Source of the DNA: Lactobacillaceae bacterium
GTDB taxonomy: Bacteria; Pseudomonadota; Alphaproteobacteria; RF32; CAG-239
Direction: 5' to 3'
DNA length: 64,000 bases
NCBI GenBank assembly: GCA_031271345.1
Contig: JAISVX010000003.1
Location: 625,223-689,222, forward strand
A program made the position numbers and the translations under genes. Below are positions 8,801 to 18,218 of the stretch, piece after piece. The notes beneath the pieces are model-generated. The model did no database searches. It was not told the DNA's origin and was given only the letters and a program-made list of their open reading frames with translations. Position 1 is the stretch's first letter. Each line of letters starts with the position of its first letter.

Positions 8801-11431
8801 TTATATTACCTTTCTAACGGCATCAATCGCATTCTGGATTTTATCTCCGTTCGGACCGCCGGCCTGAGCCATATCTGGACGCCCGCCGCCGCCCTGACCG
8901 CCGACTGCCGCCGCCGCCGTTTTTACCAAATCAACAGCGGAATATTTTGAAATTAAATCATCGGTAACCCCGACAACAACAGAAGCTTTGCCGTCATTGT
9001 TTGTCGCAAGTAAAATCACTCCTGATTTTATTGCTTTTTTGCTTTCGTCGACAAAAGCTTTCAAATCTTTGACTGGAATGTTTTCAACTTCTTTTCCGAT
9101 AAATTTAACGCCGTTAACAATCTCAACATTTTCCTCTTTGCTGCCTTTGCCGCTTGCCATGGATTTACGAAGCTCAAACATTTCATGATTAAGCTTTTTA
9201 TTATCTTCCAAAAGGTTTGAAACTCTAACCTCAAGGTCGTTAACACTGGCTTTCAGCAAACCGCTCAACGCCTGAAGCTTGTTTTCCAAATCATCGACAA
9301 ACTCTTCGGCCTTTGGACCAGTCAAACACTCGATACGTCTAACACCCGCCGCTACGGCAGATTCTGAAACTATATTAAAATAGCCGATTTCACCGGTCGA
9401 CACAGCATGTGTGCCTCCGCAAAGCTCCATGGAAACTCTGCCGCCCAAATTATCTTCAACGCAGACTACCCGCACCTCATCGCCATATTTCTCGCCAAAC
9501 AACGCCATTGCACCGCTTTCAATCGCTTCTTCAGCAGTCATAATTTTTGTCGCAACTTTATAATCTTTACGAACAGCTTCATTTACAATCTTTTCAACCG
9601 CCCTAAGCTCTTCTGGAGTAACCTGCTTATTATGAGTAATATCAAAACGCATTCTGTCGGCGGAAACCATCGAGCCTTTTTGAGTAACGTGTGTTCCCAA
9701 AACCTCGCGCAAAGCTTTATGCGTTAAGTGGGTAACCGTGTGGTTTGCTCTGATTCTCTTTCTGTTTTCTTCATTAACTTCAAAAACAGCCGAGGTGTTC
9801 ACTTTAGCTTCGCCCTTAACAATTCTGCAGTGATGCACAAATAAACCGTCAAGTTTTTTCTTAACATCTGAAACATAAGCTTCAAAATCTTCATTGCTTA
9901 TTTTGCCAATGTCGCCAACCTGACCTCCTGATTCCGCATAAAACGGACTTTGGTTTGAAACAAGATAAAACTCTCCGCCATTGGTTGATAAAATTTCCTT
10001 ATCTCCTTGAACCAGCGCTTTAATTTGGCATTCTGCTTTTAAGGTGTTGTAACCAAGGAACTCTGTTCTGCCTAATTTCTCATACAGTTCAAACCAGATT
10101 TTTTCAGTGCCGGCATCACCGGAACCCGCCCAGTTTTTTCGCGCTTTTTCTTTCTGTTCGTCCATAGATTTTTCAAAGCCCTTAACATCGACTTTTATAT
10201 CTTTCGCTCTTAAAACATCCTGAGTTAAATCCAGAGGAAAGCCATAAGTATCGTAAAGCTTAAAAGCCACTTCGCCTTTAAGTTCCTGACCTTTATTTAA
10301 AACTTCTATTTCATCATCAAGAAGCCTAAGCCCTTTTTCCATTGTTTTAATAAAACGAGTTTCCTCAGTTCTGATAGTTTCCTTAATCAAGGCGTCCGCG
10401 CGGTAAAGCTCTGGATATGTATCGCCCATTTCTTTTTGCAAAACGGGAACAAGTTTGTATATCATCGGCTCCTTAATACCCAGCAGATGAACATGCCTCA
10501 TTGCGCGGCGCATAATACGGCGCAGCACATAGCCCCTGCCTTCGTTTGAAGGAAGAACGCCGTCGGCAATTAAAAAACTCATACAGCGCAAATGGTCGGC
10601 AATTACATTATGCGACGCCTTTAACGGACCATTTGGGTCAGAATTCGCCAAATCGGCGATTGCCTTTATAAGCGTTTGAAACAAATCTATTTCATAGTTT
10701 GAGTGAACGCCCTGCATAATAGCCGTAAAACGCTCCAGCCCCATGCCTGTGTCAATTGACGGATTAGGGATTTTTATACGTTCTCCGCTTGGCAAATCTT
10801 CAAATTCATCGAATACCAAATTCCAGATTTCAATATATCTGTCGCCGTCTTCTTCAGGCGTGCCGGGCTTTCCACCCCAAATTTCTGGACCATGGTCATA
10901 AAAAATCTCGCTGCAAGGACCGCATGGACCAGTATCTCCCATCTGCCAGAAGTTATCTTTTGTCGGAATCCTTATTATTTTATCATCGCCAAAACCCGCG
11001 ATTTTTTTCCACAAATCATAAGCGGCGTCATCCGTATGAAAGACTGTAACCAGAAGCTTTTCTTTCGGAATGGAAAAATCTTTTGTAAGCAAATCCCAGG
11101 CAAATTTAATTGCGTCTTCCTTAAAATAATCCCCGAATGAAAAGTTTCCCATCATCTCAAAAAATGTATGATGGCGGACCGTATAACCAACATTGTCCAA
11201 ATCATTGTGCTTGCCGCCTGCCCTGACGCATTTCTGGGCTGTCGCGGCTCTTGGAAAAACGGCGGCTTCATTGCCTGTGAAAATATTTTTAAACTGCACC
11301 ATACCCGAGTTTGTAAACATCAAAGTCGGGTCATTATTGGGTAACAAAGGAGAAGCAGGCAAAATTTTATGCCCATTTTTCTCAAAAAAACTTAAATATG
11401 TATTTCGTATATCTTTTAATGTTGTAACCAT
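8801..11431 (-). CDS. alaS: Alanine--tRNA ligase
   Basis: Class II aaRS core, HTVTHLTHKALREVLG editing motif, C-terminal GGQGGGGRPDMAQAGG. Confidence 0.98.
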   Translation of the reverse strand: MVTTLKDIRNTYLSFFEKNGHKILPASPLLPNNDPTLMFTNSGMVQFKNIFTGNEAAVFPRAATAQKCVRAGGKHNDLDNVGYTVRHHTFFEMMGNFSFGDYFKEDAIKFAWDLLTKDFSIPKEKLLVTVFHTDDAAYDLWKKIAGFGDDKIIRIPTKDNFWQMGDTGPCGPCSEIFYDHGPEIWGGKPGTPEEDGDRYIEIWNLVFDEFEDLPSGERIKIPNPSIDTGMGLERFTAIMQGVHSNYEIDLFQTLIKAIADLANSDPNGPLKASHNVIADHLRCMSFLIADGVLPSNEGRGYVLRRIMRRAMRHVHLLGIKEPMIYKLVPVLQKEMGDTYPELYRADALIKETIRTEETRFIKTMEKGLRLLDDEIEVLNKGQELKGEVAFKLYDTYGFPLDLTQDVLRAKDIKVDVKGFEKSMDEQKEKARKNWAGSGDAGTEKIWFELYEKLGRTEFLGYNTLKAECQIKALVQGDKEILSTNGGEFYLVSNQSPFYAESGGQVGDIGKISNEDFEAYVSDVKKKLDGLFVHHCRIVKGEAKVNTSAVFEVNEENRKRIRANHTVTHLTHKALREVLGTHVTQKGSMVSADRMRFDITHNKQVTPEELRAVEKIVNEAVRKDYKVATKIMTAEEAIESGAMALFGEKYGDEVRVVCVEDNLGGRVSMELCGGTHAVSTGEIGYFNIVSESAVAAGVRRIECLTGPKAEEFVDDLENKLQALSGLLKASVNDLEVRVSNLLEDNKKLNHEMFELRKSMASGKGSKEENVEIVNGVKFIGKEVENIPVKDLKAFVDESKKAIKSGVILLATNNDGKASVVVGVTDDLISKYSAVDLVKTAAAAVGGQGGGGRPDMAQAGGPNGDKIQNAIDAVRKVI

Positions 11432-11569
11432 GTTAAAACGTCTTTCCCAAGCTGCTTAAATAACCATAACAATTTAGGGCAATTTTTGCCTTCTGTCTAC
11501 AGCATTTTGCTATAAAAATTACATAATCAAAAATGCGGTGAATAAATTGACAAAACTTTACAAAAACAC

Positions 11570-11598
11570 TTGCTTTTTTGTCGAAAAAGATTAATAAT
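11570..11598 (+). promoter_or_regulatory. Candidate sigma70-type promoter for the RNase J-like gene
   Basis: cTTGCTT-N17-AATAAT; same cTTGC -35 style as the two tRNA promoters. Confidence 0.4.
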
Positions 11599-11639
11599 GC
11601 AATAATATATCGGAATCCTTAATTCTGGAGCTAAAATCA

Positions 11640-13559
11640 ATGGCGTATAATGAAAAAAACAACTCAGAAACAAAAGTGCTTTTTGTCGGCGGAAACAATG
11701 ACGTCGGTATCGGCGCAAACTGTATAGTCGTGGAAAATACCAACGAAAAAAACGAGACGACAAGGATTATGATTGACCTCGGAATGAAGCTCACCGTAGA
11801 CGACCCCAACTATGACGGAATTATCCCAGATATTAGAGAATACCTTGACAGAGTTGACGGAGATGGAAAAGTTATCGAACCCGCGAAATATCCCGTTAGA
11901 GCAGTTTTTATAACCCACGCCCACGAAGACCACAGAGGCGGCTTCAACTCTCTTGAAGCACTGGGATATAAAACTCCTCCAAAAGTTACGGGCGCGACCA
12001 CCGCAAAAATTGAAAAAAACAGAATTAACAGAGAAGGATTAAACTTAAACGTTGTCAGCACCCAAAACGTCATTTCTGTTAACGAGCTTCCAAAACCTGT
12101 CGTCGGGTTTAATAAAAAAGACGAAGGCGGTTTTGAAATAGAGGTCGAAGCATTTAAAGTTTCTCACTCAGCCGTAGACTCAAAAGGATACCATGTTCTA
12201 ATCAAAAAACCTAATGGAAAAGACTTAGGACTCATATTCACCGGCGATTTTAACATGAGAGAAATGCAGGCGAAGTTTAACGGCGTACAAGATGGTTTTA
12301 ACGAAAAAGAATATCTTGACTTAATATCCCGCAAACCTGTAACCCACATTTTTCACGATTCAACTTCAACAGGCTCATCAGACGAATTTATCTTTGATAA
12401 AGAAGCATGTATCGAAGGCTGGAAAAACCTTATCGGACAAATTGAAAACGATGGAAAAAAAGAAATATTTACCGAAAACATCGCAAACAGCGTTGACCAT
12501 CTGTTAAAATTGGCGGAAGGCGCCAGACGTTTTAATGCGGAAAATGACCGTTCAAGAAAAATGTATATTGACAGCGGAAATTTAAGATTGGCATACAAAG
12601 CATATTTAGACACTGGCGGAGAACCTTTTGATGATGTAATATTTATGACCGAAAACAGAAACGGCGCCAACGAGTTCAATTATCAGGTGCCGCAAGAAGA
12701 CCAGATTGTTATATTTTCCGGCGTATTTGCGGAAGGAGCCGAAGACAGCCCGATGTCAAAAGGTTTAAAAATGCCTTCCGGCACTGTAAAACTATCCCGC
12801 GGCGAAAAAGTTATTACCAGTGCAAAAGATTATGAAAAAAACAAAGATAAATTAGGCTCTGACACCGGTCACAGATTTTTTAGAGTAGGATCGGAAACCG
12901 CCTACGTCAAAGCCCAAAGAGATGTCGGCATAAACTCCAGAGGCATTCGTAAAACAATAAACAAAATAGCGGCATTGGGAGCAAAAATATATCAGGTTGC
13001 AACCTACCCGGAAGCAAGCATTGGAAACTATCCGATGTTTAAAATCCAATCAAGCGGTCATGCCAGCAAAAAAGAAAGCCAAAAATATCTTGGCTATCAC
13101 GACCCCCAAACGACTGTCGTCATCCCCATTCACGGCGACATTTATCAGTTGAAAACAACTGCAAAATTAGCGCAGGAAGAGGGTTTTAAAGCAAATGTAT
13201 ATAAAAATGCAAGCACCATAGAAGTTTTCAAAAACGGCAGCAGGCTGATTGATGAAAATGACGGCAGCGACACATACATTGCTTTTAGAAACGAAGGCGA
13301 TTATCGGGAAAAAGTTTTGGTTATTGACGAAGTTGCCGTTTATCAAGACTATAAAGACCCTAAAGTAGAACATATTTGCTATATGAGCAGCCTTGGAAGA
13401 CACATTGCAAAGAAAGTCGACGGCAAATGGATAGACGCCCAGATGGTTGACGGCGCGGATATTGAAGGAAACGGCAAAAGAAACAAAAAGCAGCTTCGCA
13501 AAAATATCAGCAACCTTCAAAAGCAAATCTATGAAAAGAAAAGAGAAGGAAATTCGTAA
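11640..13559 (+). CDS. Ribonuclease J-like metallo-beta-lactamase/beta-CASP protein
   Basis: 639 aa, VFITHAHEDHRGG metal-binding motif, LIFTGDFNM, IPIHGD near the C-terminus. Confidence 0.82.
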   Translation: MAYNEKNNSETKVLFVGGNNDVGIGANCIVVENTNEKNETTRIMIDLGMKLTVDDPNYDGIIPDIREYLDRVDGDGKVIEPAKYPVRAVFITHAHEDHRGGFNSLEALGYKTPPKVTGATTAKIEKNRINREGLNLNVVSTQNVISVNELPKPVVGFNKKDEGGFEIEVEAFKVSHSAVDSKGYHVLIKKPNGKDLGLIFTGDFNMREMQAKFNGVQDGFNEKEYLDLISRKPVTHIFHDSTSTGSSDEFIFDKEACIEGWKNLIGQIENDGKKEIFTENIANSVDHLLKLAEGARRFNAENDRSRKMYIDSGNLRLAYKAYLDTGGEPFDDVIFMTENRNGANEFNYQVPQEDQIVIFSGVFAEGAEDSPMSKGLKMPSGTVKLSRGEKVITSAKDYEKNKDKLGSDTGHRFFRVGSETAYVKAQRDVGINSRGIRKTINKIAALGAKIYQVATYPEASIGNYPMFKIQSSGHASKKESQKYLGYHDPQTTVVIPIHGDIYQLKTTAKLAQEEGFKANVYKNASTIEVFKNGSRLIDENDGSDTYIAFRNEGDYREKVLVIDEVAVYQDYKDPKVEHICYMSSLGRHIAKKVDGKWIDAQMVDGADIEGNGKRNKKQLRKNISNLQKQIYEKKREGNS

Positions 13560-13630
13560 AAAAGTTGTTTGCTTAATGTAAAAAAAGACATATCATCTAA
13601 CAGTTTATATACTTTTTTTGAGGTGTAATT

Positions 13631-14323
13631 TTGAAGTTTTCAAGAAAATTAATAAAAGGGACAATAATTGACGTACACAGCAATTTAATCGCCGACGTAG
13701 AGTTTGAAAACGGCGCAGTCGAAGCTGTTTTCTGCCCAAACCCCGACCGAGTAAAAACTCTTTACAAGAGAGGCGCAGACGTATGGTCTATGCCCATTGA
13801 CAACACCAACAAAAAAGTCAGATATGAAGCAACCATTGTCGAGAACGACAAAGGTTTGGTTATGGTAAACCCGCACTACAGATATGATATTTTCGCCGAG
13901 GCTTTTGAAAACAATATATTGGATGACTTTGACGAATATGATTCAATAGAAAGCCTTGATGAAAACGATACCCGCCTGAGCTTTAGATTGTCGAACGAAG
14001 AAGGCAAAGAATGCTATGTTTATATATGCAATATATACAACAAGCAAAACGGGTATGCTGTTTTTCCATCTTTCGTAGATTTTCGCGAATTTACCGTATA
14101 TTCCGAGCTAGATGAAATAAGAAAAAGCGGCATTGACACATATTTTATAATAATGGTTGTAAGAACAGACTATAAAGGCGTAAAATTTACCTGGAACCTG
14201 GACCCTGTTGCATCTGCCAAAGCATTTGACGAAGCAAGAAACGGCTTGAAATTCTCATGCTATAGTTGTAATTTAGACACATCTGGAATAGAGATTTCAC
14301 AAAAGATAGACATTAAGTTTTAG
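13631..14323 (+). CDS. sfsA: DNA/RNA nuclease SfsA
   Basis: TTG start; F...LIADVEFENG...VFCPNPDRVKTL...RYEATIVEND and DP...F; position next to map matches alphaproteobacterial synteny. Confidence 0.78.
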   Translation: MKFSRKLIKGTIIDVHSNLIADVEFENGAVEAVFCPNPDRVKTLYKRGADVWSMPIDNTNKKVRYEATIVENDKGLVMVNPHYRYDIFAEAFENNILDDFDEYDSIESLDENDTRLSFRLSNEEGKECYVYICNIYNKQNGYAVFPSFVDFREFTVYSELDEIRKSGIDTYFIIMVVRTDYKGVKFTWNLDPVASAKAFDEARNGLKFSCYSCNLDTSGIEISQKIDIKF

Positions 14324-14332
14324 GAGCGGAAA

Positions 14333-15139
14333 GTGTCACAAGTTAGAAAAGACGGCGTAACTCTTTATGAGAAAAAAGACTTTGAAGGGATGAGAAAAGC
14401 GGGAAAAACCGCTGCCGAAGTTTTGGATTTTATCACGCCTTATGTTCAAGTCGGCGCTTCGACAGGCGAGCTGGACGACCTTTGTCGCAATTTCATCAAA
14501 GAAAAAGGCGCCATCAGCGCAACTATCGGCTACAACGGCTACAAACACGCGTCATGTATCTCAATAAACCATGTTATATGCCACGGAATCCCAAATCATG
14601 AACGCAAACTTGCCGACGGCGACATCTTAAACATAGATATTACCGTAATCGTTGACGGCTGGTTCGGAGACACCAGCAGAATGTTTTATGCCGGAACCCC
14701 AAAAATAAAGACCAAAAGACTTTGCGACGTAACTTACGAATGCACAATGCGCGCGATTGATATAGTAAAGCCAGGAGCAAGACTTGGCGATATTGGGGCA
14801 TTAATTGAAGGCATTGCTCATAAAAACGGCTATTCTGTTGTCGATATGTTCTGCGGACACGGTCTGGGAAGAGTTTTTCATGACGAGCCGCAGGTAATCC
14901 ACTGCGGGCAGAAAGGCACTGGTCCTCTAATTGAAGAAGGCATGTTCTTTACAATTGAACCAATGATAAACATTGGCAAAAGAGACGGCATAATCCTCCA
15001 GGACGGATGGACCGCAGTTACAAGAGACAAATCGTTATCAGCGCAGTTTGAACACTCTATCGGCGTTACAAATGACGGCTGCGAAATATTTACGTTATCT
15101 CCCAAAGGATATACTAAACCACCATATAAGATTGGCTAA
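14333..15139 (+). CDS. map: Type I methionine aminopeptidase
   Basis: GTG start; NHVICHGIPN, DGDILNIDITVIVDGWFGDTSRMF, GHGLGRVFHDEPQV, FTIEPMI. Confidence 0.96.
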   Translation: MSQVRKDGVTLYEKKDFEGMRKAGKTAAEVLDFITPYVQVGASTGELDDLCRNFIKEKGAISATIGYNGYKHASCISINHVICHGIPNHERKLADGDILNIDITVIVDGWFGDTSRMFYAGTPKIKTKRLCDVTYECTMRAIDIVKPGARLGDIGALIEGIAHKNGYSVVDMFCGHGLGRVFHDEPQVIHCGQKGTGPLIEEGMFFTIEPMINIGKRDGIILQDGWTAVTRDKSLSAQFEHSIGVTNDGCEIFTLSPKGYTKPPYKIG

Positions 15140-15140
15140 A

Positions 15141-15830
15141 ATGAACGAAGAAAAACCAGATTATCTAGGACACAGGCAAAGACTTAAAGACCGTTTCATG
15201 AGAGACGGCGGAAAATCTATGCCGGATTATGAGTTTCTGGAACTTCTTCTTACCATCGCTATACCGAGAAGAGATGTTAAACCTTTGGCAAAACAGCTGA
15301 TTAAAAAATTCGGGAGTTTTGCTGGCGTAATAACCGCATCTTACGAAGATTTGACAAATTTCAGCGGGCTTAAAGAAAATACTGTCTGCATACTAAAAAT
15401 TATAAAAGAAGCGGCAATAAGATTAAATTGGCAGGTTCTGCATAATTCAGACAACCCGATTATCAATAATTGGGATTCTATGATAGATTATTGCAGGTCT
15501 GCGATGGCGTACCAAGAGTATGAAGAGTTTAGAATAATCTTTCTAAACCCCAAGCTGGCGGTAATCGGAGAAGAAATCCAGCAGCGAGGCACGATTGACC
15601 AGGTTGCGATTCATCCGAGGGAAGTTATAAAATCGGCTGTGATAAAAGGCGCCAGCGCAATAATCTTGGTTCACAACCACCCGTCGGGAAATGTAACGCC
15701 TTCAAAATCCGATATTGATATAACCAAGAAAATAAACAGCGCCGCGGAAGCCGTAAACATAAAGGTCATAGACCACATAATAATCAGCAAATACGATTAC
15801 TATTCTTTCAAAGAAAAAAGAATTATATAA
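15141..15830 (+). CDS. radC: RadC/JAB-domain DNA repair protein
   Basis: LVHNHPSGNVTPSKSDIDITKKI JAB metalloprotease motif; start MNEEKPDYLGHRQRLK at 15141 is more likely than the 15048 ORF start. Confidence 0.9.
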   Translation: MNEEKPDYLGHRQRLKDRFMRDGGKSMPDYEFLELLLTIAIPRRDVKPLAKQLIKKFGSFAGVITASYEDLTNFSGLKENTVCILKIIKEAAIRLNWQVLHNSDNPIINNWDSMIDYCRSAMAYQEYEEFRIIFLNPKLAVIGEEIQQRGTIDQVAIHPREVIKSAVIKGASAIILVHNHPSGNVTPSKSDIDITKKINSAAEAVNIKVIDHIIISKYDYYSFKEKRII

Positions 15831-15865
15831 TATTTGGATTTACATATTTTTTTATAAAAAAGTGC

Positions 15866-15894
15866 TTGCAAAAAGAAATTAAATTGTATATGTT
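15866..15894 (+). promoter_or_regulatory. Promoter of tRNA-Pro
   Basis: TTGCAA-N17-TATGTT ending 11 nt before the tRNA. Confidence 0.6.
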
Positions 15895-15905
15895 GTGAAA
15901 CGAAA

Positions 15906-15982
15906 CGGGATATAGCTCAGCCTGGTAGAGCGCTAGTTTTGGGTACTAGATGTCGTAGGTTCGAATCCTGCTATCCCGACCA
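15906..15982 (+). tRNA. tRNA-Pro (anticodon UGG)
   Basis: cgggata..tatcccg acceptor stem, ctagt-tttgggt-actag anticodon arm, gtagg-ttcgaat-cctgc T arm, encoded CCA. Confidence 0.96.
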
Positions 15983-16020
15983 GAAAACAAATGACCGCCT
16001 AAAGGCGGTCATTTGTTTTC
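15983..16020 (+). terminator. Perfect 17-bp hairpin directly after tRNA-Pro
   Basis: gaaaacaaatgaccgcc-taaa-ggcggtcatttgttttc. Confidence 0.7.
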
Positions 16021-16027
16021 CGCTTTT

Positions 16028-16088
16028 CGGGGTCAGGATTTGAACTTACGAGAAAGTAGGTTTGGCTACCAGGTTTAAACTAGACGGG
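16028..16088 (-). pseudogene. Degenerate tRNA-Pro-like sequence in inverted orientation
   Basis: caggatttgaacttacga vs reverse complement of tRNA-Pro caggattcgaacctacga (16/18), followed by ctaccagg identical to the tRNA-Pro D-arm reverse complement; stems are broken. Confidence 0.45.
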
Positions 16089-16232
16089 AGTATCGCCGGT
16101 TTGCGAAACAAAAAACCGCCAGTGCAACTCGAGTATAGCGAGAGTAATCCTGCCAAGTCATTAACCGACAGTCTCAACGACAACTCTACTAAAATAAGCA
16201 TAATCTTGCCTAAAATATTTATAAAAAAATGC

Positions 16233-16261
16233 TTGCAATCTTCTAAAATATATCCTATTAA
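16233..16261 (+). promoter_or_regulatory. Promoter of tRNA-Arg
   Basis: TTGCAA-N17-TATTAA; upstream 21 bp almost identical to the tRNA-Pro promoter. Confidence 0.6.
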
Positions 16262-16273
16262 ATAGGACACTAA

Positions 16274-16350
16274 GGTCCCGTAGCTCAGTAGGATAGAGCA
16301 ACAGCCTTCTAAGCTGTGGGTCAGACGTTCGAGTCGTCTCGGGATCGCCA
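16274..16350 (+). tRNA. tRNA-Arg (anticodon UCU)
   Basis: ggtcccg..cgggatc acceptor (one G-U), acagc-cttctaa-gctgt anticodon arm, agacg-ttcgagt-cgtct T arm; ends gcca. Confidence 0.95.
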
Positions 16351-16354
16351 TTTC

Positions 16355-16383
16355 AAAAACCGTCCATTAAGGACGGTTTTTTT
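16355..16383 (+). terminator. Intrinsic terminator after tRNA-Arg
   Basis: aaaaaccgtcc-attaa-ggacggttttttt. Confidence 0.8.
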
Positions 16384-16400
16384 ATTACAATCAGAGACGA

Positions 16401-17531
16401 CTACTTCAATCTGCCCATAACGGTTTCTTTTATCAATTTGTCCCAAGCTTCCGTGACAAGTCTTGGGTCGTATTTTTCCATATCTTTCGCGGCTTTTTCA
16501 CCCATGTCGATACGAAGGGCTTTATTGCCCATAAGAACTTCCATTTTTTCCGCCAGTTCCTCAACGTCTTTTACCAAATATCCGTTATGCCCAGTAATGA
16601 TAAGTTCGTTTACAGATGGAGTGTCAACAAAACCAATGCTTGGCAAGCCCATCGCCATTCCATCCGCAAGCCCCAGACCAAAGCCTTCATGCAGACTTGG
16701 AAAAACCTGAAAATCCGCGTCTTTATAAACTTCCTGGATATTATTTGAGTAGCCCATTATGTAAATATTTTTTTCAATGTCATATTTTTGCGCCAAGTTC
16801 ATTAGCTCTTCATTATATTTTTTATATTTTTGCAAGCCCCAAAACTCAACAACCCACTCGGGAAACTTCTCGGCAATTTTTGCAAAAGCCTCAATAATAA
16901 GGTGCTGGCGTTTTCCTTCTTTCTCGACCCTGGCGACATAAATTATTTTTTTCTTCTCAATAGATAAATCCGCCCTGTTTCCTGTGGGAATCTGCTCAAC
17001 CGCATTTGGAATATCGACAATTTTCTTCACTTTATAATACTTGCTTAAAACACTGGCATGAGACTTCATAAGAACCTGAAAAACCGCAACATTCTCTACA
17101 ATCTTTTGATATATCCCGCGCAAAAAGAACGGTTTCTTTTTTATTTTTCCAAATATTATCGAAGGATAGCAGTGCATCATCATTATTATGGGAATGTTAT
17201 GTTTCTGCATAAAAGACACATTAAATAAATCGTTCATAAAATAACAGATGATAACATCAGGCTTTTCTTTTTTTATGAACTTTTTATAACGAAAACACGG
17301 AATAAAAAACTTTTCCCGGCAAAACCTGAAAACATTAATCAAAGGATTTTTGGTTTTCGCGTTTAAGTTTGTAAACTTAACTTTGCCGCTTAGCTCAGCC
17401 CCTTTGCCCTGCTTGTTATAACTATCGCAAACGACATGAACCTCATGACCGACTTCCGCTAAAGAATTAACAAACTGAGTTAAAAACTTTGTATTAAGGA
17501 CGTTACGATCTTTAACTACCATAACTTTCAT
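16401..17531 (-). CDS. Glycosyltransferase family 4-type
   Basis: IYVARVEKEGKRQHLIIEAFA, FPSLHEGFGLGLADGMAMGLPSIGF. Confidence 0.85.
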   Translation of the reverse strand: MKVMVVKDRNVLNTKFLTQFVNSLAEVGHEVHVVCDSYNKQGKGAELSGKVKFTNLNAKTKNPLINVFRFCREKFFIPCFRYKKFIKKEKPDVIICYFMNDLFNVSFMQKHNIPIIMMMHCYPSIIFGKIKKKPFFLRGIYQKIVENVAVFQVLMKSHASVLSKYYKVKKIVDIPNAVEQIPTGNRADLSIEKKKIIYVARVEKEGKRQHLIIEAFAKIAEKFPEWVVEFWGLQKYKKYNEELMNLAQKYDIEKNIYIMGYSNNIQEVYKDADFQVFPSLHEGFGLGLADGMAMGLPSIGFVDTPSVNELIITGHNGYLVKDVEELAEKMEVLMGNKALRIDMGEKAAKDMEKYDPRLVTEAWDKLIKETVMGRLK

Positions 17532-18211
17532 TTCTTTATCCTTTTTAAATTTGAAACAAATTTATCGACTAATTTCATAAAATCAGGAGATTTTGGAGAC
17601 GCCCAAAATCTTATGGACACTTCCTCAATGCCGACTTCCCTGCATATCCCCATCCTGTGGTGTCCCTGCAAAACCTGGTCTCGAACCCCAAATTTTCTGT
17701 TTAATAAAACTAAAATCGGGTTGTTATAATCATAGCCCTTTTCTTTCAATGAATTATAAAGCTTGTCATATCTGCTTTTTCTTTCCGCTTCAGAAAAAGA
17801 CCACGCTTTCCCTTTTGACCACTGGTACGCGTTTTGCGCATTTCTCATTCCGCGCGTGATGTTTTTGTTTTCCACATCTTTTAACATCGTCCAGTAGATT
17901 CCCGAACCGACAACATAGTGTTTTCGCTTTAAAGGTTTAATCAAGTTAACAAAAAACGCAAAAAAATCAGACATATCTTTATACGCTATTCTTGCCTCAA
18001 CAAATTTTTCCTTGCTTTTATCTGCTGCATCCAGCACCTTGCGTCCGCTGTATAATGTGTCTGGTATTCCTTTATTATTATCGCCCAGCAAGATAACAAC
18101 ACCATCTTCGCCGAAATAATTCCCAGCATTTTCAAGCTTAAGAATTTCATCTATTTTCAGCAAATAAATTTCGGAAGAATAAGCCAGTTTGTTTTTCATA
18201 GAACCCACCAA
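17528..18211 (-). CDS. ParB-like domain protein associated with glycosyltransferase
   Basis: LQGHHRMGICREVGIEEVSIRFW resembles the ParB GxHR motif; 4-nt overlap with the downstream glycosyltransferase. Confidence 0.5.
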   Translation of the reverse strand: MVGSMKNKLAYSSEIYLLKIDEILKLENAGNYFGEDGVVILLGDNNKGIPDTLYSGRKVLDAADKSKEKFVEARIAYKDMSDFFAFFVNLIKPLKRKHYVVGSGIYWTMLKDVENKNITRGMRNAQNAYQWSKGKAWSFSEAERKSRYDKLYNSLKEKGYDYNNPILVLLNRKFGVRDQVLQGHHRMGICREVGIEEVSIRFWASPKSPDFMKLVDKFVSNLKRIKK

Positions 18212-18218
18212 ATCTATT

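Noticed and set aside
15048-15140. Upstream extension of radC
   Set aside because: Overlaps map out of frame; internal start at 15141 fits RadC better.
16046-16351. 101-aa minus ORF (and 16062-16265 plus ORF)
   Set aside because: Runs through tRNA-Arg and the degenerate tRNA-like region; not coding.
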